Shown here: positions 1 to 13,636 of the stretch, one piece after another
Layout: every line of letters begins with the position of its first letter
Numbering within the stretch: position 1 is the stretch's first letter
Assembly: GCA_001683735.1 (NCBI GenBank)
Contig: LUGG01000003.1
Coordinates: 930,001-994,000, forward strand
DNA: 64,000 nt
DNA from: Grifola frondosa
Lineage: Eukaryota; Basidiomycota; Agaricomycetes; Polyporales; Grifolaceae
Reading direction: 5' to 3'
Program-made: the position numbers and the translations under genes
The notes under the pieces: model-generated
Databases searched by the model: none
The model's input: the letters and a program-made list of their open reading frames with translations, nothing else
What the model was told of the DNA's origin: nothing

Positions 1-722
1 ACTGCGATTTCGACGCTGTTCGTTCTGGAAGTTACAGCCATGATCACTGCGCTATGCCTATCAGTCCCAAAGATGACATTCACTCCGGAATGTCTTGTCA
101 GTGGCGCACCGGCTGTTTTTATGGCATGGTGGTACGTGAACGCAACAATTCGGTTTTGGCCTTTGCTAAGCGTGTGTAACGTAGGATTTGTTCTCTTGCA
201 TTCGAGACAATCCTCTTTGCGCTGACGCTGGTCAAATTCTTCCGACATGTCCCGTTATAGCATCGGCAAGATCGCGGTCTGTTTGATTTTCGTGCGGGAT
301 GGAACATGGGCATTTTCTCTTGTTTTCATATCGTCCGTCAAGTCGCTGATAATAGTATTTGACATGGATTATGTCATCGCTGAACACGCTGATGTATCAA
401 CTCAACCACTCGCCTCTTGCAGGAATATGTTTCTCGTTCGTGTTCTCTGTTGCAAATCGATGTTATAATCTCATATCGTGCCATTTGCAGTTGGGCGATG
501 TCTGTGATGTCCTTCGCAGTGAGTATAGCGATCCGAAAAATTGGCTGAGGGAGGGCACTAAATATACACTCCTCACAGGGCTCACATCTCATTCTCAACC
601 TGCGGCGCTACTGTTGGGAAGGAGAGCCGTCTGTGATGACCCAAACGATAATGTTCGAATCTGACTATGAGCTCTCTGAGCGATCTACGGTGCCAACCTT
701 AGTCGGATCAGTCGTCATGTAG
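1..722 (+). pseudogene. DUF6533-like membrane protein fragment, copy 1 (5'-truncated by the window)
   Basis: This is the C-terminal half of a basidiomycete DUF6533-type multi-pass membrane protein of unknown function. Recognisable pieces in order are a membrane segment starting LEVTAMITALCLSVPK near 20, the family-typical VRDGTWAF segment near 285-310, LMYQLNHSPLAG near 390-420, and a tail containing SERSTV that ends at a TAG at 720-722. The pieces are in different frames, so several breaks separate them. Some may be introns and some base errors. The same three blocks occur on the minus strand at 6132-7400, which confirms family membership. The gene could be intact apart from sequencing errors, but its start lies outside the window. 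Confidence 0.5.
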
Positions 723-1319
723 GGTGATCATGTCGATACTTTGGTTCTGGCAATAGTTATCGATGAAAATGTTACGGGTATTTATTTTCACAGGTTTATT
801 TGAGGGCTGTGTCTTGATCGACATGTATCAACTGGTATCAAGCATCTATCAACCAGCTCAAACCAGCTCGAATCACCGCCATAGAAGTTCGTCGTAAATT
901 CTTCGGGCCTGGGCCGCAAGCGACATCCAAGGGACGTTTCTGAACTTCTCTGTTCTGTGCTTATCTCTGAACACGATTTCATATTGGACTGTATACAAAC
1001 GCCTATTTTTGAGCTGCCAATGTCAGGTCGATCGATTCTTTTCACACAGCATGATGGCTTGGTACTGCTCCTTATCTATCCTCTTCGTTTCAGACTCATC
1101 GTTTGATTAGCAAACAGTCCCTTGTCATGGTCTATTCACAAGGCTGAAGATCACGCTTCATGATGGCTACGAATCTCGTTTTCGCTGCAGACATCCCAGA
1201 CACTAGTTACGCTTCAGCTCGAGCGATCACTCCTGAACATCTCTGGATAGGATGTGATATAGCCACGCATATTCCGTTCGTCGTGCTCTGTATCGTCTGT
1301 CAACCTTTCGCAATACTAC
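723..1319. other. Spacer between DUF6533-like copies, no gene seen
   Basis: No supported coding region. The open frames here are short and show no family features. A weak remnant of the upstream membrane protein cannot be excluded. Confidence 0.4.
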
Positions 1320-1786
1320 TAGCACTCCGTTCAATATGGATGGTTGTTATGTTGCTGAGCACACAGATGTATCGAGCCACCTCTGGCCAGAATATGCTTC
1401 CAGTGAGTGTTCTATTCAAATCGCTACCAGAATATTATATTTGGTGAATTATAATTGGGCATGATTTGTGTTATCATTTGCGGTCAATCATGAACTTGAA
1501 AGAATCATCCCAGAGGGAGCACTGATGCGAACATGGCCCTCACACAGGACTCTCACGTCAAGCTGTGGCACAATTGTTAGGAAGGGAGCCGTCAACGGTG
1601 ACGCAGCCTGTAATGTTCGCTTTCAACTATGCGGTTTCTGAACGATCTGCTGTAGCAGCTGCAGTCGAATGGATAGTCACGGAGGCAATGTGCGACACTC
1701 CGGAGGCAGCAAGTGACTTTGGGTTAGCATATTCTCACCACTGCTCGATGTTTGCCGACACCTTTCGTCTGATTCTTGGGCCATAG
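1320..1786 (+). pseudogene. DUF6533-like C-terminal relic, copy 2
   Basis: The stretch resembles the last third of copy 1. A decayed LLSTQMYRATSG segment near 1350-1390 matches LMYQLNHSPLAG. The open frame 1565-1786 contains LLGREPSTVTQ and AVSERSAV, which line up with LLGREPSVMTQ and ELSERSTV in copy 1 after one base is allowed for. The catalytic or functional role of this family is unknown. Upstream membrane segments are not recognisable, so I call it a relic and not a gene. It forms a direct repeat with copy 1, which suggests tandem duplication followed by decay. Confidence 0.4.
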
Positions 1787-2100
1787 ACGAGATTGAGAAT
1801 GGGGATCATGATGCACACGATGAGAACAGCGAAAATTGATGCAGCGTGATAGTGCCTGACCACTTCAGTCTCTACCCTCGGTTTAAATTTGCCATTTGAT
1901 TTTCTTCAAGTTAATGCTGATCTCGCGAAGACGAACACATCAACTAAAACACTTCTATTTCTGTCATCTTTTTTATTCTTATGCAACGGTATGATAGATC
2001 ACGAAAGGTCCCAGAAATGTTCGATGGATCGTACAAATACACCTTTGAGTACAATACAATTATTCCAACATCAAGAAAGCGGTCATCACACATCAATGTT

Positions 2101-3619
<1,519 letters not shown>

Positions 3620-3728
3620 AGTAGTTATAGATTGGGGAAGGTACCAATGATAGTGCAGTCAGCGCCCGCGGCAATAACTGTGGCGCTTACTCTTCCTCTC
3701 CCCTTCATTTTACCGGAAAGACTCAAAA
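3620..3728. promoter_or_regulatory. Bidirectional promoter region between PTPA and SURF6
   Basis: Only 109 bases separate the start codons of two divergent genes. Both minimal promoters and both 5' leaders must fit here or overlap the neighbouring gene. No TATA box is evident. A pyrimidine-rich stretch near 3690-3710 lies just upstream of the SURF6 start. Confidence 0.6.
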
Positions 3729-5206
3729 TGCCCACTGCGACCACTGTTCTTCAGAGCTCTCTCGAAAAACACAACGAGACATTCGAGAACCTACTTAAAC
3801 TCATCCCGGCTAGGTTCTACCTCTTACAAGATGATGCAGACAGCAGGTACTTCAAATATCTCCAGTGTTGTTTTGATTTACTGACCTTTGTACGGTCAGA
3901 TTGCATCAAAATACCAAAAGAATAGCAAGAAACAGAAGGCTCCTAAGCAAGCTATAAAGGAGGCATCCAAGAAGGCAAAACGAGACAAGGTCACTTCACC
4001 TACCTGATCGTCATCGCTTTTAGGCTAACTCTACTCGTCTCAGCTTGACCCCGCAAATAACAAGACTATCCTAGAGCTTCAACATGAGTCACTGACTCGT
4101 GAAGATGCGAACAAGAAACGAACAAAAGGCAAGCGGAAAGCTGCCGCACTAGACTCGGATGCAGACTCGGACGGAATAGAGTTGGACATCTCGATAGACG
4201 AAGGCGAGGCGCATGGAGGGGAGGTGACGGCTCGAAGGTAATGGATATCGATATCGTACCCATGCCCGAATCGGGTGGCATCCAAGCATTGCGCGACAAA
4301 TTGCACGCCCGCATGACGGCACTCCGCCGTGGAGGTGGAGGACTGCAAATGCCGAGCCAGGAAGCCGTGATGAGCTGTTGGAGGAGAGGCGGCGGCAGCG
4401 CGGGGCAATGCGTGAGCGACGGAGGAAGGAGACGAAGGAGAAAATCAAGCGTGAAGAGGAAATGCGCGGGAAAGGCAAGGGTAAGGAGAAGGATAAGTCG
4501 AAAGACAACAAGGGACCTCATACAAAGGTACATTTTTCGTGTATTTATGCTCTCTCTGGTACATGTAACTCAACTCATTGTCATAGACTCAGCTCTTAGT
4601 CCCCGACCATCCCTCCCATGAGGCCTCGTCGACATACACCTCTATCGCATTCTCCTCCCTAGTTTCATCTTCTGGCCCTTCTACCTCGAGGAAGGCACTT
4701 CCCACAACTGCTTCTAACCCGCCCAAGCGCTATCTCAGCTCGCATCGCGGCGTGAGAAATTGGCCGCACTTCCGGAAGAAGAACGTGCAACCCGTGCAGA
4801 GCGGGAGAAGTGGGCAAAAGCTGGCGCGCGGATGGAGGGCGTGAAAGTGCATGACGACGAGGGACGGCTAAAGAAAGCGGTGAAACGAAAAGAGAAGGAG
4901 AAAGTGAAGAGCAAGAAAGCATGGTTCGTCTATCTAATTTTTGAAACCGCTGTTTTTAGTTTTTACCATGTGCTTGTACCATTCAGGGATGAGCGTAAGG
5001 AGCAACTTTCCACTTCGATGGTGGCGAAACAGAAGAAGCGAGCAGACAACATTGCGACACGAAATGAGCGGCGGAATGACAAGCGCAAGGGCACCAAGAC
5101 GAAACCAAAGGACAAGGGCAGGCCTGGCTTCGAAGGCAAATCATTCGGGAAGGGCAAAGGCAAGGATAAAGGCAAATCGGGCGCAAAGGGCGGGGGTAAG
5201 AACTGA
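3729..5206 (+). CDS. RRP14: SURF6/Rrp14-like nucleolar ribosome biogenesis protein
   Basis: SURF6/Rrp14 binds RNA in the nucleolus and works in early 40S and 60S subunit assembly. The ATG at 3729 starts [15 protein letters not shown], followed by an N-terminal SURF6 segment ([14 protein letters not shown]). A highly charged middle contains [34 protein letters not shown] and [17 protein letters not shown]. The Lys/Gly-rich C-terminus ([13 protein letters not shown]) ends at a TGA at 5204-5206. Introns sit near 3847-3899, 3989-4045, 4527-4586 and 4924-4987. Frame is lost and regained by single missing bases, clearly at 4237-4238 (GG) and 4725-4726 (AA), plus probably one near 3845 and one in the G-rich run near 4340. 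With those allowed for, the protein is complete and of normal length. The shared promoter with PTPA may link the two in growth-regulated expression, but that is inference. Confidence 0.85.
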
Positions 5207-6131
5207 CATCGATGCTCGCTGTTGTCACCCGTATGTCATTTTCGTGGGTAATTAGGGATCGCGCCTCAAGTCTGCTAAGTTTTGTATGAGATATTTGCCG
5301 GCCGGGGGCGATAGCTTCTCGTACCAATTCAATTGACAGTAACTTGGCAATGTGTAGATGCCATACATGTGCGGCACCTGAATAGACTGAAGCGATACTT
5401 TCGTGAATTATATGCGGGCTGTTGCGGTGTTTATTTGCTTGGTGGGATTTCACGAGAAGTATATTAGAGCAGTGAGGACTATAGTTGTGGCAACCTTCCA
5501 CGATGATTACACATATCTGGTGTACATCTCCAGTGAAATACGAGCTATCCATGACATAAATGACCAAAGAATAAAAAATTAGCTCGGGTCCTTATACATA
5601 CAAATTTTTTATGTTCGAGCTTTGTTGAAACTAAGCGATCATGATCTTGATTCGATCAGGAACAAAGCTTTTGACAAACATGCGCAATTACTTCACTCGC
5701 CACTTCAATGAATATAAGTGTGTTTATTCCATTTGATGAAATTATCATTTAACCTTGAAAACATTTATCTGTTCGGACCGCGGACACCAAGACCTTGCCT
5801 ATTTGTCCGGAGTACCTTCTCGATTATTGATATAAAAATTACTTACTATTTCAACGCTTGATATCCAGAAAGAAAGTTCTCGTATGCACGAATCCGGCAG
5901 AAGATGTGCTCGAGTAGTAGCTTCAACTCCTACAACAATTTCCTCAAGCACTCCGTCCTTGTGTCAAAAGATCTTGGATCTTATCAAAGTCCACGCTCCA
6001 AGCTAGGTGACCACGTCTAGTCGTATACGTGTAATCTAACTCGGGGAGATCTGTGTGCTAAAACTCAAGAATACTGATAATCTAATTAGAGCATACAGTA
6101 ATTTATCAAGAAGTTAATGATGGTCACTCGC
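5207..6131. other. Intergenic region, no gene recognised
   Basis: AT-leaning sequence downstream of SURF6 and downstream of the DUF6533-like gene (convergent 3' ends). The minus-strand frames here have no family features, and I see no RNA gene. Confidence 0.4.
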
Positions 6132-7400
6132 TCACCGCACCGGGAAATCCTCCAATTTGCTCAGATTCACGTCAATAGCCTGCTTAGCTACAGCCTGCGT
6201 CTCCACCTCTGCCTGTGTTCCTTCGATACTGGTAGGCGTTACAGCAGAAATTTCAAGAGAGCTGATGGTCGGTTTCGGAGTTGAACGTCATCGTCCGAGT
6301 AGAAACAACCGATCGTTTGACCAGCAGTAACGTCGAAGGTTGAGGATAAGGTGGGAGCCCTGTATTTTAGTGCGGATCAATCGAGGGACTCTGACGTCAA
6401 TAAGCGCCAATCGCGCTACTCACTGCAAAAGATATTGCGGACAGTGCCCACCTATTGTATCTGCGGTATTGAGATTATGGGAGCTCGGAACAAAATAATC
6501 CGACACTCACGAGTACCCCATCCCTGCGAGGGGTGTATGGATCAGCTCATACATCAGGGTGTTGAGAAGAACTATCACTGCGAAGTTCAAATGGAGCGGT
6601 GTCAACGACGGCTTCGAGCATTCTCAGACGACACGACCAACCGAAGACCAGTCCGAATGCCCATGTTCCATCTCGCACAAAGATATTCAGAAGTGATCTG
6701 CTGCCCATTCTTTGATGAGCCGCTTGGAAGAACTTGACAAGTGTCAGTGTGAAGAGGATAAATTCGAATGCGAGAGAGCCAAGCCTGGGGATTTTCAGCA
6801 GACTTTCTGTCTCTGCTATAAGAACGTTTACGCACCACCACACAATCATCACGATAGGTTCATTGCTTACGATACACTGCGGGGTCAATTGTGTCTTCGA
6901 ACTGGCCAGAGATATAACAGTGATCATCGCTGTGATTTCCATCATGAAGCATAGTAGGACCGGCACCAGTACCAGTTTACTGCGATTGTACAAGGCATAA
7001 ACTGTTCGTGACATTTCGTTAGTCTAGCGTTCCATTCAGGCATCAAATTTGCACACCGCGCATGATTAACATGGTTTCCACCGCTAGTTCGATGGCCACG
7101 ATAACTGCAGCCTCATACGTTATCCATATGCGGCACCCGGATGAACTGAAATGTATGCCAGATGTGTCGCTGGTAATCATGGGGATCATAGACCTATAGA
7201 AGCCCAGAGAGTACGTGAGATAGAGTGACAACTAAACAGAGAAATTTGAACATACGCTTGGGTAAGGATAGGCATGTACCGGATGAAGAGATACATCCAT
7301 TTCGTCCACCCATTTAGACCTCTGACTACGGTAAGAGAGAACCTAGAGCTTTGGTACGAGAGCCTACACACCGCCAGATGCACTCCACCTACCAACAATA
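6132..7400 (-). CDS. DUF6533-like multi-pass membrane protein, copy 3
   Basis: Basidiomycete DUF6533 proteins have about seven membrane segments and no established function. Reading 7400 to 6132, recognisable blocks are WTKWMYLFIRYMPILTQ, IWITYEAAVIVAIELAVE, then VYALYNRSKLVLVPVLLC after an intron near 7015-7068. Next come SLAFEFILFTLTLVKFFQAAH, NIFVRDGTWAFGLVF, LNTLMYELIHTPLAG and LILNLRRYC. A soluble tail TPTSIEGTQAEVETQ ends at a TGA at 6132-6134. The N-terminal exon and start codon are not certain. Two or three single-base breaks remain, one of them in the tail near 6265. This is the most complete of three copies within 7.4 kb. Confidence 0.6.
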
Positions 7401-8955
7401 CTAGTCAGTCTGCCGCATAAGCATACTTAATTTCAAGGGATTCCTCTCGCCTCCTCTGGGATGTTTATGAGCATATCCCATGTCATAAATGCCAGCGCCG
7501 CAACTAGAGTGGTACATAATTAATTAACACATTATATTCAAACCAAAAGCTGTAGAGAGACGAGCCTCCGGCATAGCCATCGTCTCGTATATTTGCAAGG
7601 AACACGAGGTTCGTGGACATGCCGAGGTCGAATGTTTGTAGAGACCGTGAAACTCTGGTGAGCTGGCAACACGCAGAGGTAGCGTGGGGGCATCATGTCT
7701 ATGAATGGCATTGAAGGGTCCAAGAGTTAAAGTTGAGTCTGTGGCATACGGTTTCTTCCTGGGAAACCCGTGGAATTAATGAGCGGGGAACTAAGCGCGT
7801 CGAATCACAAAATGCGTGATCGCGTTAATTTAGAGGCACGTGACCGTATGTTGGAAGAAAAGTTTTAAAAGCTGTTACCTCCAACTTGAACGAGCGGAAA
7901 ACATTACGTTACTGGTACTGACGTATACCAACCAAACATAACTGGCATCTACTAACAGTGTATGTCTCGTCGGCCATGCCTGAGGAAGTTGAGCAATGAT
8001 CAAACCTTTTCCTTCCCAGATTGGATGGCTGTACACAAAATCACCGAGTAGGCATTCTTCTGCTTGAATAGCCTCGATCGCCTGCGGGTAGTTTTCGACG
8101 GAATCATATTCAGAACATTTTTTCTGTTAATCATTTTGTCCGACGACATCTTGCTCGCGGAAAACATCCGTTGGATATATTTAGATGCCGACGTGGCTGG
8201 ATTACTGATTCCACAACCACGAACGTCAACTGGTGCCGCGAAGGCGCTGAAGCTAAGATCCACGCACATGCCGGTCGAAGCTGGTATCGGACACCATGCG
8301 ATAACTGCATAATTTGCCTGCGAACATGCGTTATGGTAAAGAATGGTTTCGGTGTTGTCACGAAGGTCCAATGACGCAACTGACGGGCACTCTGCAGGCT
8401 CACCAGTACCGCCACAGGAGGTTTGCCAGGATTAGACCAACGTTGAGCCAGGATCACGGACATACGGTTAACCACTCAGTCGAACGTCGGGGCTGATAAC
8501 AATCGAACCTTTCTGAAGGCTTCTTCCACTTGTCTTCGTAATCATCGTTCGTAAAACTCCTACTTGTGCAGAGTCGACTTCTTGACAATGATGCATCCTT
8601 TACAGGCCAACTGCGGTTTCTTGAATTCATGTCAAGTGCACAATGCGACCGTTTGATGTACTCGCCATCTATCACGCTTGCGCGTTTAACTCTAACCTTG
8701 CGGAGCAGCTGCATCATTCAGATATTCCGCATAGCAACACTCGCGCTCCTAATTTCCATGGGGTTTTCTCTCTATTCTTACGTTTTGCCATGCATCCCGA
8801 AGTCCGAAGCATCATTCGGATGACACCATGTGGCATGTGTCCAATGTGCCACGGAATGTATAAGAAGGATACTTCAGTGTGTATCCAACTCATACTTTCG
8901 GATTCTATCCCAAGTACTCGTACCATCGCTTCCAGCTGATCGCGATAATCCAATC
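7401..8955. other. Region without a recognised gene
   Basis: Several open frames exist on both strands, notably minus-strand frames at 8000-8371 and 8131-8475. None shows a family motif, a consistent chain of splice sites or a plausible domain. I cannot decide whether a decayed or lineage-specific gene is present. The last part probably includes the promoter and leader of the reductase that starts at 8956. Confidence 0.35.
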
Positions 8956-11900
8956 ATGTCCACTGAAATCCAGTTCCCAAATCCCCAAGGTATCTCCTGC
9001 GATACCTTCACACCCCCGCGAGATATTCTTTCCCACCGCTCTCGCACACTTCCCGAGCTTTACGCATGGTGCGCGAACATAATCCCAGCACCCGCTTTTT
9101 GTCTTCCACGATGGCTCAGAAGTGCGCACTGTCCACTACCTCGAGGCGATTCGAGGAGTGCGGCGCGGCGCGAAACTCGTACAGTCTCTGGTTAACATCG
9201 ACCCCTCTGAGATCGATGCGCTCAAGCCTCCCGTGATCGCCATTCTCGCTTCCACAGGTGCGTTCCGCTGAGACGTCGGAATCATCATAACACTTCGTTG
9301 ATTTGTGTTCGTGATACGATTACCTATTGGTGCTTCATCCTCAGCATTCTCTGGGCGGGGTACGCTGTTTTCCCCATCTCCCGCGCAATGGCCATGCAGC
9401 CGTGACACATCTTCTCAAGCGCACCGGCGCGCTCCATCTGTTCGTCAGCGGCGAGCCGAGCGTCCATGAGCTCGCGAAGGCTGCACTTGACGATATCGAA
9501 CAGGCGGAAGTGCAAGTGCACTCCATGCTTGTGTTCGAGGATTTCTTCTCCGCCGAAGTGGACGCAAAGAGTGAGAATGATCTTGCGCCTGCACAGCCCG
9601 TGACGAACGACTGGGAGGCGCGATACTAATCTTGCATTCATCTGGCATGTATTTCACACAATCAATGAACCTTATGCTGTGCTGATCCTGTTAGCTTCAG
9701 GATCAACTGCATTCCCGAAGCCGATCACGTACACCCTTCGGACGCTGATGACGTACGCGCTCGTTCCTTGTGAGTACCTTGAATATCACAATATGGCTAT
9801 TATTGATGGCGTTCTAAGGGTTCGGAGAAGTCGACTTTGCGGGCTTGTCATGGGGTGCCATGCCGTGCCTATGTACCATGGGATGGGATTGTTTCATATG
9901 TGCTATGCTGTAAGTCCTTCTCCTTGTAAGCAATGTGTATCGCATGCTCACTGCCGTTGGCATAGCCCGCGTGTGGCATAATCATCGCCGCAGAAAAGCC
10001 TGCCTTCCCAGCACCTGCGCACACATCTGATAAGGCCTTTCAGGAATGATTAATACCAAGGCAGATTTCGTGTTGGGTGTGCCAGCATTCATTGAGGTGT
10101 GCTTTACTTCACGAGCTGTGTGCGTGTATCTTACGGTTTATTAAATAGCAATGGGCAAGAGATGCAGAGAAGGTTGCACACATGAAGAAGATGCGCGGAG
10201 TCGTGAGTGTCCGGCATAACGTTGTCATAGGTGTCATTGACCCCTCCGGTGTAAATCAGATTTACGGCGGAAGTCAGCTGTCGAAAGAGGTCGGAGACCG
10301 ACTTGCTGCGCAGGGAGTCAACTTACACACGTGCTACGGAGCGTACGTCTCTCGCCATTTGTGATCGTTCGATCTGGATTCTCATTTGTGTTTCATAACA
10401 GCACGGAGGTCGGCGTGATGAATGTTTATCTCCCGAGTACGTTTTGGCGTTGAGATGGGGATGGCACAAGTGCTAATCAGTAAACCGTCGTCTACAGAGA
10501 GTGCGGGGGGGATTGGGACTACTTCCGTTTCTCTGAGCTCTACCGCCCTGTGCTGCTGCCCTTCCCCGACGGACAGTACGAGCTCATCATAACCGTGAGT
10601 GTATATGTCTGCGTCGAGCATCCAGCGTTAGGTGGCGCTGAGCAGGTCTGTACAGTCACACGAAATACACACACCATCCGTCATCAACACGAAAGTCGGC
10701 GGCAGGGATGGGTACAACACGAACGATCTCCTGGTGCCGCACCCGACGAAACCGGACATGTGGAAGATCCTAGGGCGCGCAGACGACCAGATCATGCTCT
10801 CGAATGGCGAGAAGGTGAGAATGTCCCTTTCAGTGCCGAATCACTGTACTGAACTCTCTCTCCTTTAGACGAACCCAGGCCCTCTAGGTATTGTCGCCAC
10901 TTCGACAAGCGTGTGAATACTAATATTACGATTATTACAGAGAATATATTATGTCAAGATCCCCATATACACTCGACGATCATGTTCGGTCGTGGCAGGT
11001 TCCAGAATGGGGTGCTGATTGACCCGAAGAAAGAGTTTGCATTCGACCCGAAGGATACCACACGGTTACAACAATTCAGGAACATGATCTGGTACGTATG
11101 GGTTTGACTCCTCAAATTACTCTGTCCTAATGCGCGTTCTTAGGCCGACAGTGGAGCGTATGAATGAATATGCACCCCAGCACTCTCGACTCTTCAAAGA
11201 GGTGAGATCGCCATGAATTTCTGTAAAAATATTGCGAATTTGACATACTTTCACAGATGATCCTCGTTTCCTCTCCCGACAAACCCTTCGTATATACAGC
11301 GAAAAATACGCCACGGCGACAAGTTATTATCGCAGAGTACGACAAGGAGATCGACGCGCTGTACGATGCAGTAGAGCAGACCTCACAAAGAGACGTCAGC
11401 GGCCCGCCGAGTTGGGAGCACGCCGACGTCCTAGAATTCGTGCGGAAGGCCGTGACGAATGTTATGGGACACACAGTCGCCGACGATGCGGACATCTTCC
11501 AATACGGCTGTGATAGGTATGTCATCGCGCATTCACTGCGATACATGATGCAGCTCATCGTGTTCCCGCCAGCTTGCAAGCCACCTGGATTCGCAACGCC
11601 GTGCTGCGTGCCCTGCGAGACTCTGTGCCCGAGACTGCTAAGCGCATGCCTGTGAACTTTGTGTTCGAAGCTCCCTCCATCGCGGGTATCGCGGGGTCCG
11701 TGTGCACCGCAGTGGGCTCCTCATCCGGCCTGCAAGCTGACGATTCGAGCAAAGCGGAGGAGCTCCGCCGAATGGTGTACAAATACACTGCGCAATTCCC
11801 TGCTCGACCGTCGTCACTCAGGCCCCACGAGGGGAAAGATGTTGTGCTGGTCACGGGTACGACCGGCGGCTTTGGATGCGACATCCTTGCACACTTACTT

Positions 11901-13171
11901 CAAAACGAGACGGTGGCTCGAGTGTACGCGGTCAATAGGCCCGGAGAGGACGTGCTTGGGAGGCAAACAAAGACGTTCATGGAGAGGGGTCATGATGTAG
12001 GTCTGTTAGTGGCGCCGAAGTTCAGGCTTGTGGAGGGCGATCTCAGCGTTCCTGGGGCTCATATCGAACCTGCATTGTTCAACGAGGTCAGCCTTGTCAT
12101 AGTCGCGTGTCCATAAGGACTCTCTAACCTCAATGACAACAGATTCGAAACACGGTAACTCACATCATTCACAATGGTATGTCCTTCGTTGTGCACAGAA
12201 TTGTGAGCTGGAAACTCAGCCTTGCGTCTAGCATGGCGGGTCGATTTCACCCTTGCCCTCGTCTCGTTCGAGAGCAATATCAGGGCAACGCGTAACCTGG
12301 TGGATCTCGCATTGAGCTCCCCATCCTTAGCACCTCCTCGCCTTCTCTTCATGAGTTCCATCGGTATCTTGCAGAGTTAGTATCACCTTAACTTCTGGGG
12401 ATCTCGACTTATCTGCTTGTGCCACAGATCCCACATTCTCTGGACCGGCTCCCGAAGAACCGCTCGATGACCCGGCCATCGCGATCCGATCTGGCTATCC
12501 AGAGTCCAAGTGGGTTGCGGAACGTGTCCTTCTCGCAGCGGGGCAGCAAACTGAATTACAACCGATCATTGTTCGCCTTGGAGGCGTGTGCGGAGACCGC
12601 ACAGGTCACTGGAATGAGAAGGAATACATTCCATCCCTGATCAAGTCCGCCCTGTTCCTTCAATGCCTGCCTGATGCGCCCGGGGTGCGTAATAGCTCAT
12701 CTTATAAAGCCTCGTTGCTGAGCCCTTCTCGCAGGACGTTTCGTGGCTGCCGGCGTACCGAGCGTCGAAAGCACTCACAGAGATGCGCAACTCGCCTTAC
12801 TCCATTCTGCACCTCGTGCACCCGAACCCGGTGCCTTGGTCGAGCATCATAAAGATGATTGCGGAAGACCTCAGCGTTCCCGTTGTGCCATACGAAGAGT
12901 GGCTCTCCGCTCTCAAGAACAGCCTGCAGGAGGGTTTGGAGGTCGAGCAGATGCAGGAGAATCCGGCGCTGCGCCTGCTTGACTTCTACGGGACCGTGGT
13001 CATCGATGAAGATAAGGAGCCGCTGGGGTCACTAGACTGTCGACGAAAAAGACGCTGGAAGTTGCACCGTCTTTGAATGCGCCCAAGCTCACAAAAGTGG
13101 ACGTCGAGAAGTGGTTAATGGCATGGAGATTATCGGGCTTCTTACCCTCGAATAACAGTACATCGCTCTAA
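8956..13171 (+). CDS. NRPS-like adenylate-forming reductase (A-T-R architecture)
   Basis: These enzymes activate a carboxylic acid with ATP, load it on a phosphopantetheine arm, and release it as an aldehyde by NADPH reduction. The adenylation domain (8956 to about 11250) starts MSTEIQFPNPQGISCD. It has LHSSGSTAFPKPI (core A3, around an intron), HTCYGATEVG, and GRADDQIMLSNGEK. The thiolation domain (about 11400-11650) has GCDSLQATWIRNAV with the carrier serine codon split by an intron at 11517/11573. The reductase has the Rossmann motif VLVTGTTGGFGCDILAHLL (near 11845), GDLSVPG, and SGYPESKWVAERVL. The C-terminus ends WRLSGFLPSNNSTSL before TAA at 13169-13171. About 14 short introns are needed. 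Single-base gaps occur at 9084-9086, 9613-9615, 10043-10044 and 13031, all at homopolymers. There is no condensation domain, so this is not a peptide synthetase. The substrate cannot be read from the sequence, though relatives use aromatic or alpha-amino acids. Confidence 0.85.
9645..9700 (+). other. GC-AG intron inside the A3 motif of the reductase
   Basis: The reading frame joins LILHSSG to STAFPKPI only if 56 bases from GCATGT (9645) to TTCAG (9700) are removed. The donor is GC instead of GT, and a branch-like GCTGAT lies at 9681-9686. No GT donor nearby restores the conserved Ser-rich ATP-binding loop. Confidence 0.6.
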
Positions 13172-13331
13172 TTTGGAATTGTCTTACATAGTTAACTACA
13201 ACGTTGCTGCCATTAACAGAGACTTCATTAGCTCCTCTACTAGACAGCCCACAGAGCCCTTCAGTACCACACACCGTGGTGAGCATATAGTGTGCCTAAG
13301 AAATTAAAAAAACCGCTTTTTCGAAGTGGCA

Positions 13332-13413
13332 TGCATTAAGGGGGAATCGAACCCCCGGCGGGTCGAAGTTATACAGTATGGCAACGACCCAGGTTACCAC
13401 TACCCATTAATGC
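13332..13413 (-). tRNA. tRNA-Gly(GCC) with a 12-nt intron
   Basis: The minus strand folds as a complete cloverleaf. The acceptor stem is GCATTAA/TTAATGC with discriminator A, U8 is present, and there is a 3-bp D stem with a GG-containing loop. The anticodon stem is GGTCG/CGACC with loop TTGCCAT, and the T arm is five G-C pairs around TTCGATT. The anticodon GCC reads at 13380-13382. Twelve bases at 13367-13378 interrupt the loop one base 3' of the anticodon, the standard site for nuclear tRNA introns. The AT-rich acceptor stem is unusual for a glycine tRNA. Confidence 0.85.
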
Positions 13414-13636
13414 ATGCTGCTATTATAATTCATTTTATATTACCCATTTTGAGGTGACTTTTCATTCATCGCGTAAGTTGTCGTCCAATCTGGAGATTAA
13501 CAGACAAAATAGATATGCGAGATCAGACCACCAGGATCACCTTCTGACTGGCATGATCTACAGTCCGAAATGTTCTTGACTCGGATCTAGCACTTACACG
13601 CAACCATTTGTCATTACCGAGACATTAGGACAATCG

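Noticed and set aside
8956..13171. The NRPS-like gene as a pseudogene because of four frame breaks
   Set aside because: All four breaks are single missing bases in homopolymers, and the same pattern is seen in essential genes nearby. All catalytic motifs are intact.
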